Source: Chlamydiota bacterium (GTDB taxonomy: Bacteria > Chlamydiota > Chlamydiia > Chlamydiales > JAAKFR01). From it: DNA of 52,088 nucleotides. The notes beneath the pieces are model-generated. The model saw only the letters and a list, made by a program, of their open reading frames with translations. It was not told the origin of the DNA and did no database searches. Each line of letters starts with the position of its first letter. The stretch's first letter is position 1. A program made the translations under genes and the position numbers. Below are positions 26,501-33,741 of this stretch, piece by piece. Location: assembly GCA_013287335.1 (NCBI GenBank), contig JABDDZ010000004.1, positions 1 to 52,088 of the forward strand, written 5' to 3'.

Positions 26501-28062
26501 CTAAGCTTTGGTTCTAAAGAATTTGTGAAAAATGCAAAATGGGGGCTCACCAAAGAGAGATTCTTAGCTTTATAATTAAACGTTAAAACCCCCTCTGCAA
26601 TCTCCCCTTCAAAATCTCCTCTTCCGCAAAGGTTCATATTTACATCTCCCAGTAAGAAGGGAGAGAGAAATTTTTCGAGAGGAAGGTTTTCTGCTGCTAT
26701 CCACCCCTTTTTGAAGGATAAAAACTGTTTCTTTAAACTTCTCATTATTTCCCCAAAAAGAGGCTTCTCTTCACTCCCATTGAAAAGGTCGAGCTGAGAC
26801 TCTTGTTCCAAAAGAGCTCCAAACTTGATGGTATGTTTTTCTTGAGATGCAGCTGTTAATACCTCTCCTTGAAGCTCCAAATTGCCATTCACCGAAACAA
26901 GACGCGCTTGCAATTGAAGCCGGTCATTTGGAAATGCTTTTTTAAAGCCCTCCCGGAATTTCGTAGGGATAAAAGAGCTGATTTCTTTGGAATTTCCAGA
27001 AAAAGCCATTTTCGCAAGCTCTTTCGGAGAATTCCAATTAAGCTGCAACTCCCCCTCCATGCCAAGCAGGGAGGCAAAAAAGGAAGTCGTCTCAAGAACT
27101 CCTTTTTTTACAGTCACTTCAGAAGAGAGATCCTTGAGTTCGCCAAAACCATTTTTAAGTTTTCCTCCTTGAATTAAAAGGTGGCCATCCCATTGATCGT
27201 CAAGATTATAAGAAACAAAGAGATGATCCAGTTGCGCTTCCCAAGAGAGAGCTTCATTTGCAGCCCGAAAGTTTTGTAGAGAGAGTTTACCTACAAATGC
27301 TCTGATTTTCCCCTTAACAAATGTAGCATCAACCTCTGCTTCAATATCCCCCTCTGCACATTTCCAATTAGAGATGGAAGGGGGGAAAAAGGAGGAGAGA
27401 AGTGGGCGTAGTGCGGCAGCGATGGGCTTAATGGGATGGCTTTTAAGAGAACTGATAAGATGGACTCCTCCTTTTTCAGAGTGAGTAAATTCCAGATTCA
27501 AAATAGGGCTTCCTGGCTCAAGATCTAGAGCAATCCTACCGACGGCATTTTTTTTGCTTAATAAGTAATAGAGATCCCAATCGATCCGCTGAAGAGGGGT
27601 ATCTTTTTGAGAGGAATCATAAAGAAGAAGCTGCCCCCCCTTCACCTCAGTCTCAAGATCTAAACAGAAAAAAGGAAGATACCCTCTTGAAAAAGAGTCT
27701 AAGAAATTCTCTTTAAAGAGATTCTCCCCCTCTTCTTTATAAATCATAAGAGTTACACCCTGAAGGGTACCTTTGCCTCCAATTAGACGTTTTTTCCAAG
27801 AGAGAGAGGGAGAAAAAAGCGCCTTTTCAATGAGGCAGCAATTCCCCTCTTTTCCAATCTGGATCTCTTCGAAAACTAAATTCTCCGACTCCCATCGGCA
27901 CTCCTTATAGGAAAAGGGGGAGGAGAATGTTTTTTGACAAAAAGCATTGAGTTTCCAAAGCGTGAACTCTTTGGCATAGAAACGAGGAAATAAAAATAGA
28001 GAGAGAAAACAACAAACAAAAATAAAAATAGAGAAATAAATTAATGTTGCTTTCTTTTTCAT
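23548..28062 (-). CDS. Very large AsmA/YhdP-like envelope protein
   Basis: The 1504-residue product has one N-terminal membrane anchor (about residues 5-27) and then a long, beta-rich body with repeating amphipathic strands and no other membrane segment. The C-terminus (VELLTMNVSGTINKPSYHL) matches the usual ending of AsmA-family proteins, where a short 'G...P.' strand closes the fold. Proteins of this superfamily (AsmA, YhdP, TamB) form long hydrophobic grooves spanning the periplasm and are thought to move phospholipids to the outer membrane. The assignment rests on architecture and weak sequence signs. It precedes comF with a 14-base overlap and is divergent from nqrB. Confidence 0.65.
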   Translation of the reverse strand: MKKKATLIYFSIFIFVCCFLSLFLFPRFYAKEFTLWKLNAFCQKTFSSPFSYKECRWESENLVFEEIQIGKEGNCCLIEKALFSPSLSWKKRLIGGKGTLQGVTLMIYKEEGENLFKENFLDSFSRGYLPFFCLDLETEVKGGQLLLYDSSQKDTPLQRIDWDLYYLLSKKNAVGRIALDLEPGSPILNLEFTHSEKGGVHLISSLKSHPIKPIAAALRPLLSSFFPPSISNWKCAEGDIEAEVDATFVKGKIRAFVGKLSLQNFRAANEALSWEAQLDHLFVSYNLDDQWDGHLLIQGGKLKNGFGELKDLSSEVTVKKGVLETTSFFASLLGMEGELQLNWNSPKELAKMAFSGNSKEISSFIPTKFREGFKKAFPNDRLQLQARLVSVNGNLELQGEVLTAASQEKHTIKFGALLEQESQLDLFNGSEEKPLFGEIMRSLKKQFLSFKKGWIAAENLPLEKFLSPFLLGDVNMNLCGRGDFEGEIAEGVLTFNYKAKNLSLVSPHFAFFTNSLEPKLSGFHSINLRTREHHGSLPLEDFSYTQKNFNIHFPKAKGRVDFQGNKISINAIETAWKNLTLKGDLAITIHSLTDVNLSLAVDSAAGPFPTFQKFFSHISDAPFWRVPIEGEISTGKGDIFFLYHFSPKVTLKEGRIAGFSNLSFNAQEMLPKVSFKVNNFTSAFQFDAVKKEVNIEGGEGILISGREGETPVAIKADFLHLTHLPNADVGGDITLKTGEGRESRILFGTQTLNGKKIVTIEKSKSSFGDFQLQLNNFELINWHQIDLLDFSLNASLADLASLAIWMGVKFPVELDQKRVDGTLAANFSYRNSELLFQLHSPQVGWDKASLGELIVEGSFEKERLCLDHFSLGILEVMGDFYFLDRGLEIPFLGIKVVDLGHFSIEGEFQKSSGLKCQISDFSLDMGEMTKFKFLPEELLKALCKFGLKGKLGGQGWLTCKQEIGSPLHFEAETLASFERLVVGGVELGDGENLICTLSSEQGLNIVGLKVEVGKPGDVLPPIVYRVGKCGFDLSSSKLTFEGFDFSFPPARLPWMSHLLKQLIPTLSSNFTDSFEKLKKEESLEGSISFEVASDNYWVHLSLKDGVYFVGKHALALENFSCVFDKNGILCRTLTKISDTPLWVNFQSESLQLSKGSIAICEPKVEEKTLNIFWHKNRLGKFEIEKINGSLQGIEASLLQEKGGDEAKRIAFSGKVVVHSFKDTPLLPKFLRDLTQKTGIGKGYQLGGRFSFARDEPSDLLFSGNLIGKDFEIGGMILSSLEAHLNFNPTSIEFKKVEIKDRGGNLLMDEILFTKGELSWNCHIPHARLVRFRPARLRSWNKAKKRTKKSFQSLLVHNFELSHFSGSLGSPETFRGEGNILFSNYPKKGFIANILLIPADLISRIGLDFALLVPVRGQIWYKIDKAKIDLVRTEEVYSDGKRSRFFLAKDVPSYIDFEGKLNINLKMKQYNLLMKFVELLTMNVSGTINKPSYHLVRHKEKHESS

Positions 28063-28117
28063 CTTAAATACAGTCCAAGTTTATTCTCATCAGTGTAGAC
28101 CACTTACGATAATATAT

Positions 28118-28181
28118 CCACCAGAGAGACCACAGACTAGGTCTTTAGAATTTTTACGCCTAGTCGAGTCTCTTGGGGTGG
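28118..28181. repeat. Palindromic repeat upstream of nqrB
   Basis: The arms CCACCAGAGAG...GACTAGG and CCTAGTCGAGTCTCTTGGGGTGG pair over most of their length around a short AT-rich loop. The inner part, ACCACAGACTAGGTCTTTAG, is a copy of the end sequence of the element at 36104-36233. It occupies the gap between the AsmA-like gene and nqrB and overlaps the farthest-upstream possible nqrB start. Confidence 0.75.
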
Positions 28182-28228
28182 GTAATTTTTCATTGCAATT
28201 TCAGAGTAATCTCGTTATTTTTTTGGGT

Positions 28229-29761
28229 ATGTTGCGCCGATTTTTAGATTTTCAACTTTCTTTTTTTGAAAAAGGTAAACCTCTCGCCTCATTAAGACCC
28301 TTTGTCAATGCCCTCGACACTTTCTGTTATGAAGCCCCAATAAACACAAAGCAGGCTCCTTTCATACGCGATTCTGTCGATGCCAAGAGATGGATGATGC
28401 TGGTTATCATTGCGTTGCTCCCCGCAATCCTTATGGCATTTTGGAATACCGGGGTGCAAAAAGTTGTCTACACAAGCGGCAACTATGAGCTCATGAATAG
28501 CTATCTCAAAGCATCTGACTCCTTTTCGGGATACTTCCATTTTGTTGGCTCGGACCATCTCTATTGGCAGATTCTCAAAGCTGGCATGGGGGCATTTTTA
28601 CCCATTATGCTTATCAGCTACCTCGTCGGAGGGACCATTGAAGGAATTGTCGCCTCAATCCGAGGCCATGAGATTGCAGAGGGGTTTCTTGTGACCGGTA
28701 TGCTCTACCCACTTATCCTTCCTCCTACAATTCCCTATTGGATGGCAGCTCTTGGTATTGCTTTTGGAGTGCTCGTTGGCAAAGAGCTCTTTGGCGGAAC
28801 AGGAATGAATATTTTAAATCCCGCCCTCACTGCCCGCGCCTTTCTCTTTTTCACATTTCCCGGAAGAATGACCGGAGATATGTGGGTCGGAACAAATCCG
28901 GTAGAGAGTGCCAGGAGCATCAATAAAATGAATGTAGCCGCAGGGCTTTCTGAAATTGATGGATATACCCAAGCAACTCCTCTTCAAACACTTAACTCGA
29001 CAATTACAGATATTAAACGCATCCATGTCGATGCCATTGCAACAAATTTTATTGGCAATAAAGCCTCCACCTATGAGGCTGTTGCCTCCCACTTTAATAC
29101 ATGGAATGCTGCAGGAAATGCTGGAGAGCTTGGTCATCTCTCGCTTGATACAATGCGCTCTTTTGTGACAGCTCCCCTTGAAACCGGAGGACTTGGCCTT
29201 CTTCCGGGAAATTTTTCAGCAGCCCACCATTTTGTAGACCTTGATTATGGGATTGGACATTTTACTGATGGAAATCTCTTTTTTGGAAATATCTTGGGGT
29301 CTATGGGAGAGACATCCACCCTTGCCTGTTTAATTGGGGCAGTGATTCTTATCTGGACAGGCATTGGATCCTGGAGAACAATGCTCTCTTTTGGAGTCTT
29401 CGCTTTTTTGACGGCTCTACTCTTCCGTTTTTTTTCTACACATACAGGTGCAGAAGGGGGAGCATGGAATCCAGCCATGTATTCGCTGCCAGCCTACCGC
29501 CATCTGATCATTGGGGGGCTAGCATTTGGCCTTGTCTACATGGCAACAGACCCGGTCAGCTCTCCTGGCATGCAATTTTCTAAATGGATTTATGGGGGGA
29601 TGATCGGGGTTGTCACAATTCTTATTCGGGTTATCAATCCCGCCTACCCAGAAGGGGTGATGCTAGCGATTCTTTTCGCTAATGTTTTTGCACCATTGAT
29701 CGACCATTACGTTGTACGCAACTACAGGAGAAAGCCCCGTGGCCGAAGAGAATTTGCCTAA
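28229..29761 (+). CDS. nqrB: Na+-translocating NADH:quinone reductase subunit B
   Basis: Membrane subunit of the Na+-pumping NADH:quinone oxidoreductase; it carries covalent FMN and riboflavin and forms part of the sodium path. The protein has about ten membrane segments, the family's IRDSVDAKRWMMLVI start region, a conserved GGTGMNILNPALTARAFLFF block, and the flavinylation motif DGYTQATPL with the acceptor threonine near residue 247. I place the start at ATG 28229 (MLRRFLDF), which matches the usual NqrB N-terminus. The upstream in-frame start at 28178 lies within a palindromic repeat. First gene of nqrBCDE; nqrA and nqrF are not in this window. Confidence 0.96.
   Translation: MLRRFLDFQLSFFEKGKPLASLRPFVNALDTFCYEAPINTKQAPFIRDSVDAKRWMMLVIIALLPAILMAFWNTGVQKVVYTSGNYELMNSYLKASDSFSGYFHFVGSDHLYWQILKAGMGAFLPIMLISYLVGGTIEGIVASIRGHEIAEGFLVTGMLYPLILPPTIPYWMAALGIAFGVLVGKELFGGTGMNILNPALTARAFLFFTFPGRMTGDMWVGTNPVESARSINKMNVAAGLSEIDGYTQATPLQTLNSTITDIKRIHVDAIATNFIGNKASTYEAVASHFNTWNAAGNAGELGHLSLDTMRSFVTAPLETGGLGLLPGNFSAAHHFVDLDYGIGHFTDGNLFFGNILGSMGETSTLACLIGAVILIWTGIGSWRTMLSFGVFAFLTALLFRFFSTHTGAEGGAWNPAMYSLPAYRHLIIGGLAFGLVYMATDPVSSPGMQFSKWIYGGMIGVVTILIRVINPAYPEGVMLAILFANVFAPLIDHYVVRNYRRKPRGRREFA
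29726..29741 (+). promoter_or_regulatory. Ribosome binding site and GTG start of nqrC
   Basis: AGGAG at 29726-29730 lies 8 bases before GTG at 29739-29741, inside the 3' end of nqrB. This fixes the nqrC start better than the earlier TTG at 29712, which has no such site. Confidence 0.7.
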
Positions 29762-30698
29762 AATGGAACCCACCCGTCCCACATCAAATTTTCAGGTTCT
29801 TTTTTTTATTATTATTCTCTGTTTTGCAGCCGGATTGATCCTGGCAATCGTCTCTTTTTCGCTTAAAAATCCTCAAAAAGAGGCAAAAGAGTTTGACGAG
29901 AGCAAGCAGATGCTTATTGCAGCCAAGATTCTCTCCTCGGAAGGATACTTTGAGCTACTTCAAGAGGATGGTACTCTGCAACCAGCCTCCTTTGATACCC
30001 AAAAAAAGATTCTTACTCCAGATAGTAGAAAACCTCCTCCTCTCGCTACTGAAGAGGATATCAAAACAGTTGCAAAACTCCGCATCAGGCCCCTTTTAAC
30101 TGACGCTAAGGGAAACCTCTCGACATTTAGTCAAAAAGGGATAGATCTTTCCACCTACCGTGAAGAGAATAAAGAGAGTGGGTTTGGGACGGCTCCAGAT
30201 AAACTTGTTTACGTCATCCTACCCAACTCTTCTGACGACGAAAAAATCTCTGAAGAGGATCTCATTAAAGACCTGACGGGGGCCTACGCCTTCGTGATCC
30301 CCGTTTCAGGTTTTGGACTTTGGGCCCCTATCTATGGATTTATTGCACTCTTTCCAGGGGGAGATAAGGTCATTGGCACGACATGGTATGAACAGGCCGA
30401 AACGCCAGGACTTGGAGCAAATATCTCTGAACCCGCCTGGCAAAAGCAGTTTTATGGGAAGTTGATCTTTCAACCCCCTACAGAGGGCGCTACTGATTTT
30501 CAAACAGCGCCTATGGGAATTATAGTTGTTAAAGGACGAGTGAAGGATATATATGGAAATTCCCCCAGGTCAAAAAATGCTGTCGATGGAATGTCCGGGG
30601 CAACATTGACAGGTGATGGAGTCACAGCTGCATACCGCAACTCTCTAACCCCTTATCGGGAGTTTTTAATTAAAATGCATAATTTGTCCAAGAAATAA
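29739..30698 (+). CDS. nqrC: Na+-translocating NADH:quinone reductase subunit C
   Basis: Mostly periplasmic subunit anchored by one N-terminal membrane helix (about residues 15-45); it carries a covalent FMN. The flavinylation motif [11 protein letters not shown] is intact near residues 281-291, with threonine as the attachment residue. Also conserved is the [12 protein letters not shown] block followed by ETPGLGANI. The GTG start at 29739, preceded by AGGAG, gives 319 residues, and the gene overlaps nqrB by 23 bases. The FMN must be attached by an ApbE-type flavin transferase, which is not encoded in this window. Confidence 0.95.
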   Translation: MAEENLPKMEPTRPTSNFQVLFFIIILCFAAGLILAIVSFSLKNPQKEAKEFDESKQMLIAAKILSSEGYFELLQEDGTLQPASFDTQKKILTPDSRKPPPLATEEDIKTVAKLRIRPLLTDAKGNLSTFSQKGIDLSTYREENKESGFGTAPDKLVYVILPNSSDDEKISEEDLIKDLTGAYAFVIPVSGFGLWAPIYGFIALFPGGDKVIGTTWYEQAETPGLGANISEPAWQKQFYGKLIFQPPTEGATDFQTAPMGIIVVKGRVKDIYGNSPRSKNAVDGMSGATLTGDGVTAAYRNSLTPYREFLIKMHNLSKK

Positions 30699-30699
30699 G

Positions 30700-31347
30700 A
30701 TGGCAGAAAAAAAGGTTCCACTAAAAAGTTATCTTGTAGACCCGCTTTGGAAAAACAACCAGATCCTCATTGCTATTCTGGGGATCTGTTCAGCTTTGGC
30801 TGTCACAACAACTCTTGTAACTTCCATCACTATGGGAATCGCCGTCTCTCTTGTCACAGGATGCTCCTGTTTTTTTGTCTCTCTTTTACGTAAATACACT
30901 CCAGACAATGTGCGGATGATCGCCCAGCTAGCTATCATCTCCTCGTTTGTGATTATTGTTGATCAATTTCTACGCGCCTATTTCTATGACACCTCTAAAA
31001 CTCTATCAGTCTTTGTGGGACTTATCATTACCAATTGTATTGTGATGGGAAGAACCGAGAGCATGGCCCGCAATGTGCCCCCCATCCCCGCCTTTTTAGA
31101 TGGCTTTGGAGCTGGACTTGGCTATGCGATTGTTCTCTTTTGTGTGGCAGGTTTGCGGGAATTTTTTGGCTTTGGTCAGCTCTTTGGCATTCAGGTCATT
31201 CCACTGCATTGGTATGCCTCGACAGATCATCCCGACAGATACCAAAATCTTGGCTTAATGGTATTGGCTCCGGCTGCTTTTTTTATTTTAGGCTTTTTTA
31301 TTTGGATCGCTAATTTAATTAATAAACCTGATAACGCGGCTTACTAG
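30700..31347 (+). CDS. nqrD: Na+-translocating NADH:quinone reductase subunit D
   Basis: Integral membrane subunit with about six helices. With NqrE it forms an inverted-repeat pair that holds an iron-sulphur centre in the membrane. The 215-residue length is normal. Conserved family parts include [49 protein letters not shown] and [10 protein letters not shown]. The cysteine in ITNCIVMGR is the expected iron ligand. The start lies one base after the nqrC stop and nqrE begins directly at its own stop, so the operon is very compact. Confidence 0.96.
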   Translation: MAEKKVPLKSYLVDPLWKNNQILIAILGICSALAVTTTLVTSITMGIAVSLVTGCSCFFVSLLRKYTPDNVRMIAQLAIISSFVIIVDQFLRAYFYDTSKTLSVFVGLIITNCIVMGRTESMARNVPPIPAFLDGFGAGLGYAIVLFCVAGLREFFGFGQLFGIQVIPLHWYASTDHPDRYQNLGLMVLAPAAFFILGFFIWIANLINKPDNAAY

Positions 31348-32097
31348 ATGTGGATGGGTAATTACACAGTGTTGAATCTACTGGGACTTCTTATCCAGTC
31401 GATCTTTATCCAAAATATTCTGCTCTCTTATTTTCTGGGGATGTGTAGTTACCTTGCCTGCTCTAACCGTGTTAGCACGGCTAATGGCCTTGGGCTTGCC
31501 GTCACAATTGTCCTCACAGCTTCAGGCGTCCTTAACTGGCTTGTCAATCAGTTTATTACAGGTAAGGGAGCTCTCTCCTGGCTCTCTTTCATTGGGGTAG
31601 ATACCTCTGCTATAGATCTCTCTTTTCTTCAATTGATTGTCTTTATTTCAGTCATTGCTGCTTTTGTCCAGGTTTTAGAGATCATCATCGAAAAATTTTC
31701 ACCAGGCCTCTACTATGCTCTGGGAATGTTTTTGCCCCTCATCACAGTCAATTGCGCAATCCTTGGGGGTGTGCTCTTTGGTATCACAAGACAATATCCT
31801 TTTATTCCTATCCTAGTCTTCTCCTTTGGGGCAGGTGTGGGATGGTGGCTTGCAATAGCGCTTATTGCTGCTATTAGGGAGAAGCTCACCTACTCGAAAA
31901 TCCCAAAGGGCCTTCAGGGGATGGGGATTACCTTTATCATGACAGGACTTATGGCGATGGCCTTTATGGGTCTTTTGGGGATTAACCTTGCCGTTCCTTC
32001 CGGGGAAGTATTTCCCGGCCCCGAAGAGAACCCCTTTAAAAGACAAGAAACCCCCGTCGCAACAATAAAATTCACGGAAGAAGCTTCAACGATCTAA
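31348..32097 (+). CDS. nqrE: Na+-translocating NADH:quinone reductase subunit E
   Basis: Integral membrane partner of NqrD with about six helices. Family signatures are SIFIQNILLSYFLGMCSYLACS, containing a conserved cysteine, and ALGMFLPLITVNCAILGGVLF with the second cysteine that helps bind the membrane iron centre. The product has 249 residues, somewhat longer than common homologues because of a charged C-terminal tail of about 30 residues. The ATG follows the nqrD stop codon directly; a second ATG two codons later is equally possible. It is the last gene of the operon, and a hairpin follows 12 bases behind. Confidence 0.95.
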   Translation: MWMGNYTVLNLLGLLIQSIFIQNILLSYFLGMCSYLACSNRVSTANGLGLAVTIVLTASGVLNWLVNQFITGKGALSWLSFIGVDTSAIDLSFLQLIVFISVIAAFVQVLEIIIEKFSPGLYYALGMFLPLITVNCAILGGVLFGITRQYPFIPILVFSFGAGVGWWLAIALIAAIREKLTYSKIPKGLQGMGITFIMTGLMAMAFMGLLGINLAVPSGEVFPGPEENPFKRQETPVATIKFTEEASTI

Positions 32098-32108
32098 TAT
32101 TATTTACA

Positions 32109-32145
32109 ACAGAGATCGCAGTCTCTGTGGTGCATTTTCTTTTTT
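32109..32145 (+). terminator. Terminator of the nqrBCDE operon
   Basis: A 7-bp stem ACAGAGA/TCTCTGT (32109-32115 and 32122-32128) with a 6-base loop is followed by GGTGCATTTTCTTTTTT. It begins 12 bases behind nqrE and lies before the convergent 32177 gene. Confidence 0.6.
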
Positions 32146-32176
32146 CCTTCTCTCTCTTTCACTGTGGTATGTTCTT

Positions 32177-32659
32177 TTAAGCTTTTTGGAGAGCGAGGAC
32201 GCTTGAAGTTGCATGTTCCCATCGAAAAGCTGTCAGCAAATCATTAATGCCCCCTAGGTTAATTGCACACTTTGGCCCGGGGTATTGTATATTTCTCTCT
32301 TTTTTTGGCTGTAAATCCTTATAGGACCAGTAGGCAGATCCGATGATAGGAAGAAAGATCTCTGTAGTCGCCCGCCGTAATTGAAGAGACCAGAATCGCA
32401 TTTGCTCTTCGGCAGAGCTATAATCAGAAAAACGCTCTCTTGAAAGATTTTCCATGGGGAGAGAGGTAGCCTTTCCGATTCTTTCACCAGTGTCTGAGGG
32501 GAGTTCTTGATTAAGGCAATAGACGCGATGATAGTGCTCTCCCCAGTAATAGAGGGCAATAATAAATCTAGAAGGTGCAAGAAGAATGCTCCCTCCGGCA
32601 TTATAGGCCACCAAGCCTATGCCATATCCTATTTTTGCCGCGCCGCTCACATTTTCCAT
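32177..32659 (-). CDS. Hypothetical protein
   Basis: I do not recognise this 160-residue protein. It has a hydrophobic N-terminal third (IGYGIGLVAYNAGGSILLAP, residues 11-30, then a Tyr/Trp-rich part) that could insert in a membrane, and a polar rest with scattered aromatic residues. It runs convergent with nqrE, 69 bases from the gcvH stop upstream, and could be co-transcribed with gcvH. No counterpart comes to mind at this place in Chlamydia. Confidence 0.6.
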   Translation of the reverse strand: MENVSGAAKIGYGIGLVAYNAGGSILLAPSRFIIALYYWGEHYHRVYCLNQELPSDTGERIGKATSLPMENLSRERFSDYSSAEEQMRFWSLQLRRATTEIFLPIIGSAYWSYKDLQPKKERNIQYPGPKCAINLGGINDLLTAFRWEHATSSVLALQKA

Positions 32660-32728
32660 GACTCTCTCCTTTTAAAAAACAAAGTGGAGTGTAGAAAAAT
32701 AAAACGTTAAGAAGCAATAAAAATTTTA

Positions 32729-33094
32729 TTAATCGACTATAAGGGTTTGGTAGGCGGTCTCGTCCATCAAGGCATCCGCCTCTTGTGGGTTGAAAATTTT
32801 TATCTTAAACATCCACCCTTCGCTCTCCGCAGATCTATTCACAATGTCAGGATGCTGCAGGAGCTTTTCATTAACCTCAACAATCTCTCCTGTCAGAGGA
32901 GAATAAATATCTACGGCAGCCTTTGTCGATTCAACCACAACCACCTCTTCTCCCGCCGCAAGGACATGGTTCAATTTTGGCAACTCTATAAAAACAAGGT
33001 CACCAAGCTCTTTTTGAGCATATTCTGTGATTCCAACTGTCGCAATATCATTATCTATTTCTATCCATTCATGCGATTCTGTAAATTTCTTCAT
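32729..33094 (-). CDS. gcvH: Glycine cleavage system H-like lipoyl protein
   Basis: Small carrier protein whose lipoyl-lysine arm shuttles the aminomethyl intermediate in glycine cleavage. The lipoylation site ESTKAAVDIYSP is intact, and the preceding GDLVFIELP and following NEKLLQHPDIVN are typical. The 121-residue length is normal. Chlamydiae keep gcvH but, as far as I remember, lack the P and T proteins, so it may serve as a lipoyl relay or substrate for LplA, whose gene is about 3 kb upstream on the same strand. Its start codon touches the end of the CBM9-like gene upstream. Confidence 0.95.
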   Translation of the reverse strand: MKKFTESHEWIEIDNDIATVGITEYAQKELGDLVFIELPKLNHVLAAGEEVVVVESTKAAVDIYSPLTGEIVEVNEKLLQHPDIVNRSAESEGWMFKIKIFNPQEADALMDETAYQTLIVD

Positions 33095-33741
33095 TATTCA
33101 GTAGCCTCTTTTTTCAATAATAAACTTGCCCAAAGCGAGGGTTGATCATCGATCTGCATTCTTAACGAATCACAAGCAAAATGCTGCATCCTTCCATCCC
33201 TATGATTGAGCCTATATGTAAATCCCAGGCGGTCAAACTGCGTAGGATCATAACCATAGAGAGCCTCTTTTGGAACAAAGATCTCCGTAGTTGTGCGCCC
33301 CTCTTTTTTTAGCGTCGTGAGTTTAAGCAGCGCCCTATCACAAAGATCGTGCGCCTCTTCTCCTCGAAAACGTGTAATCTCCCCTCCAACATTCTCTCCA
33401 CCTTCTAGAGAAGGTTCAGGCAGAAAATAGAAATGATGGCAAAAACGGGTATTGTATCCCGTCGTTTTAATATCTCTGGTATCAAAGAAGAACTCATAGG
33501 AATCTCCTCTGGAAAAATGAGGAAAATAGACTGTAAAATCTGTCCGGTTTTGAGTTAGATAGATTAAAATGCCCTCTTCGCTCCAGCCCACATTGAGTGT
33601 TGCAAAGGATTTTGCTCCATGAATATCTGAAAAATCGGGAAGCTGATGCTTTTTTAGAAGCGCTCCCTCTTTAAAAGAGAAACAATCGAGTGAGATGCCA
33701 AAAAAATGGAGAGGAGACAAGGGAGGAAGAGCGTCAAGCAT
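33094..33741 (-). CDS. CBM9/DOMON-like beta-sandwich protein
   Basis: The 215-residue product has the look of a family 9 carbohydrate-binding or DOMON-like sandwich. SFATLNVGWSEEGILIYL is followed by GDSYEFFFDTRD, then IFVPKEALYGYDP and RLGFTYRLNHRDG. The 'YEFFFDTRD' strand is characteristic. No signal peptide is evident, so the role is probably cytoplasmic or it leaves by another route. It sits between the PpiD/SurA-like gene and gcvH with no spacer at either side, in a leftward operon. The equivalent position in C. trachomatis is CT283 (from memory, not verified). The ligand is unknown. Confidence 0.65.
   Translation of the reverse strand: MLDALPPLSPLHFFGISLDCFSFKEGALLKKHQLPDFSDIHGAKSFATLNVGWSEEGILIYLTQNRTDFTVYFPHFSRGDSYEFFFDTRDIKTTGYNTRFCHHFYFLPEPSLEGGENVGGEITRFRGEEAHDLCDRALLKLTTLKKEGRTTTEIFVPKEALYGYDPTQFDRLGFTYRLNHRDGRMQHFACDSLRMQIDDQPSLWASLLLKKEATE

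Noticed and set aside
28178-28228. Earlier in-frame start of nqrB
   Set aside because: The first codons fall in a palindromic repeat, and the family's N-terminus begins at the ATG at 28229.
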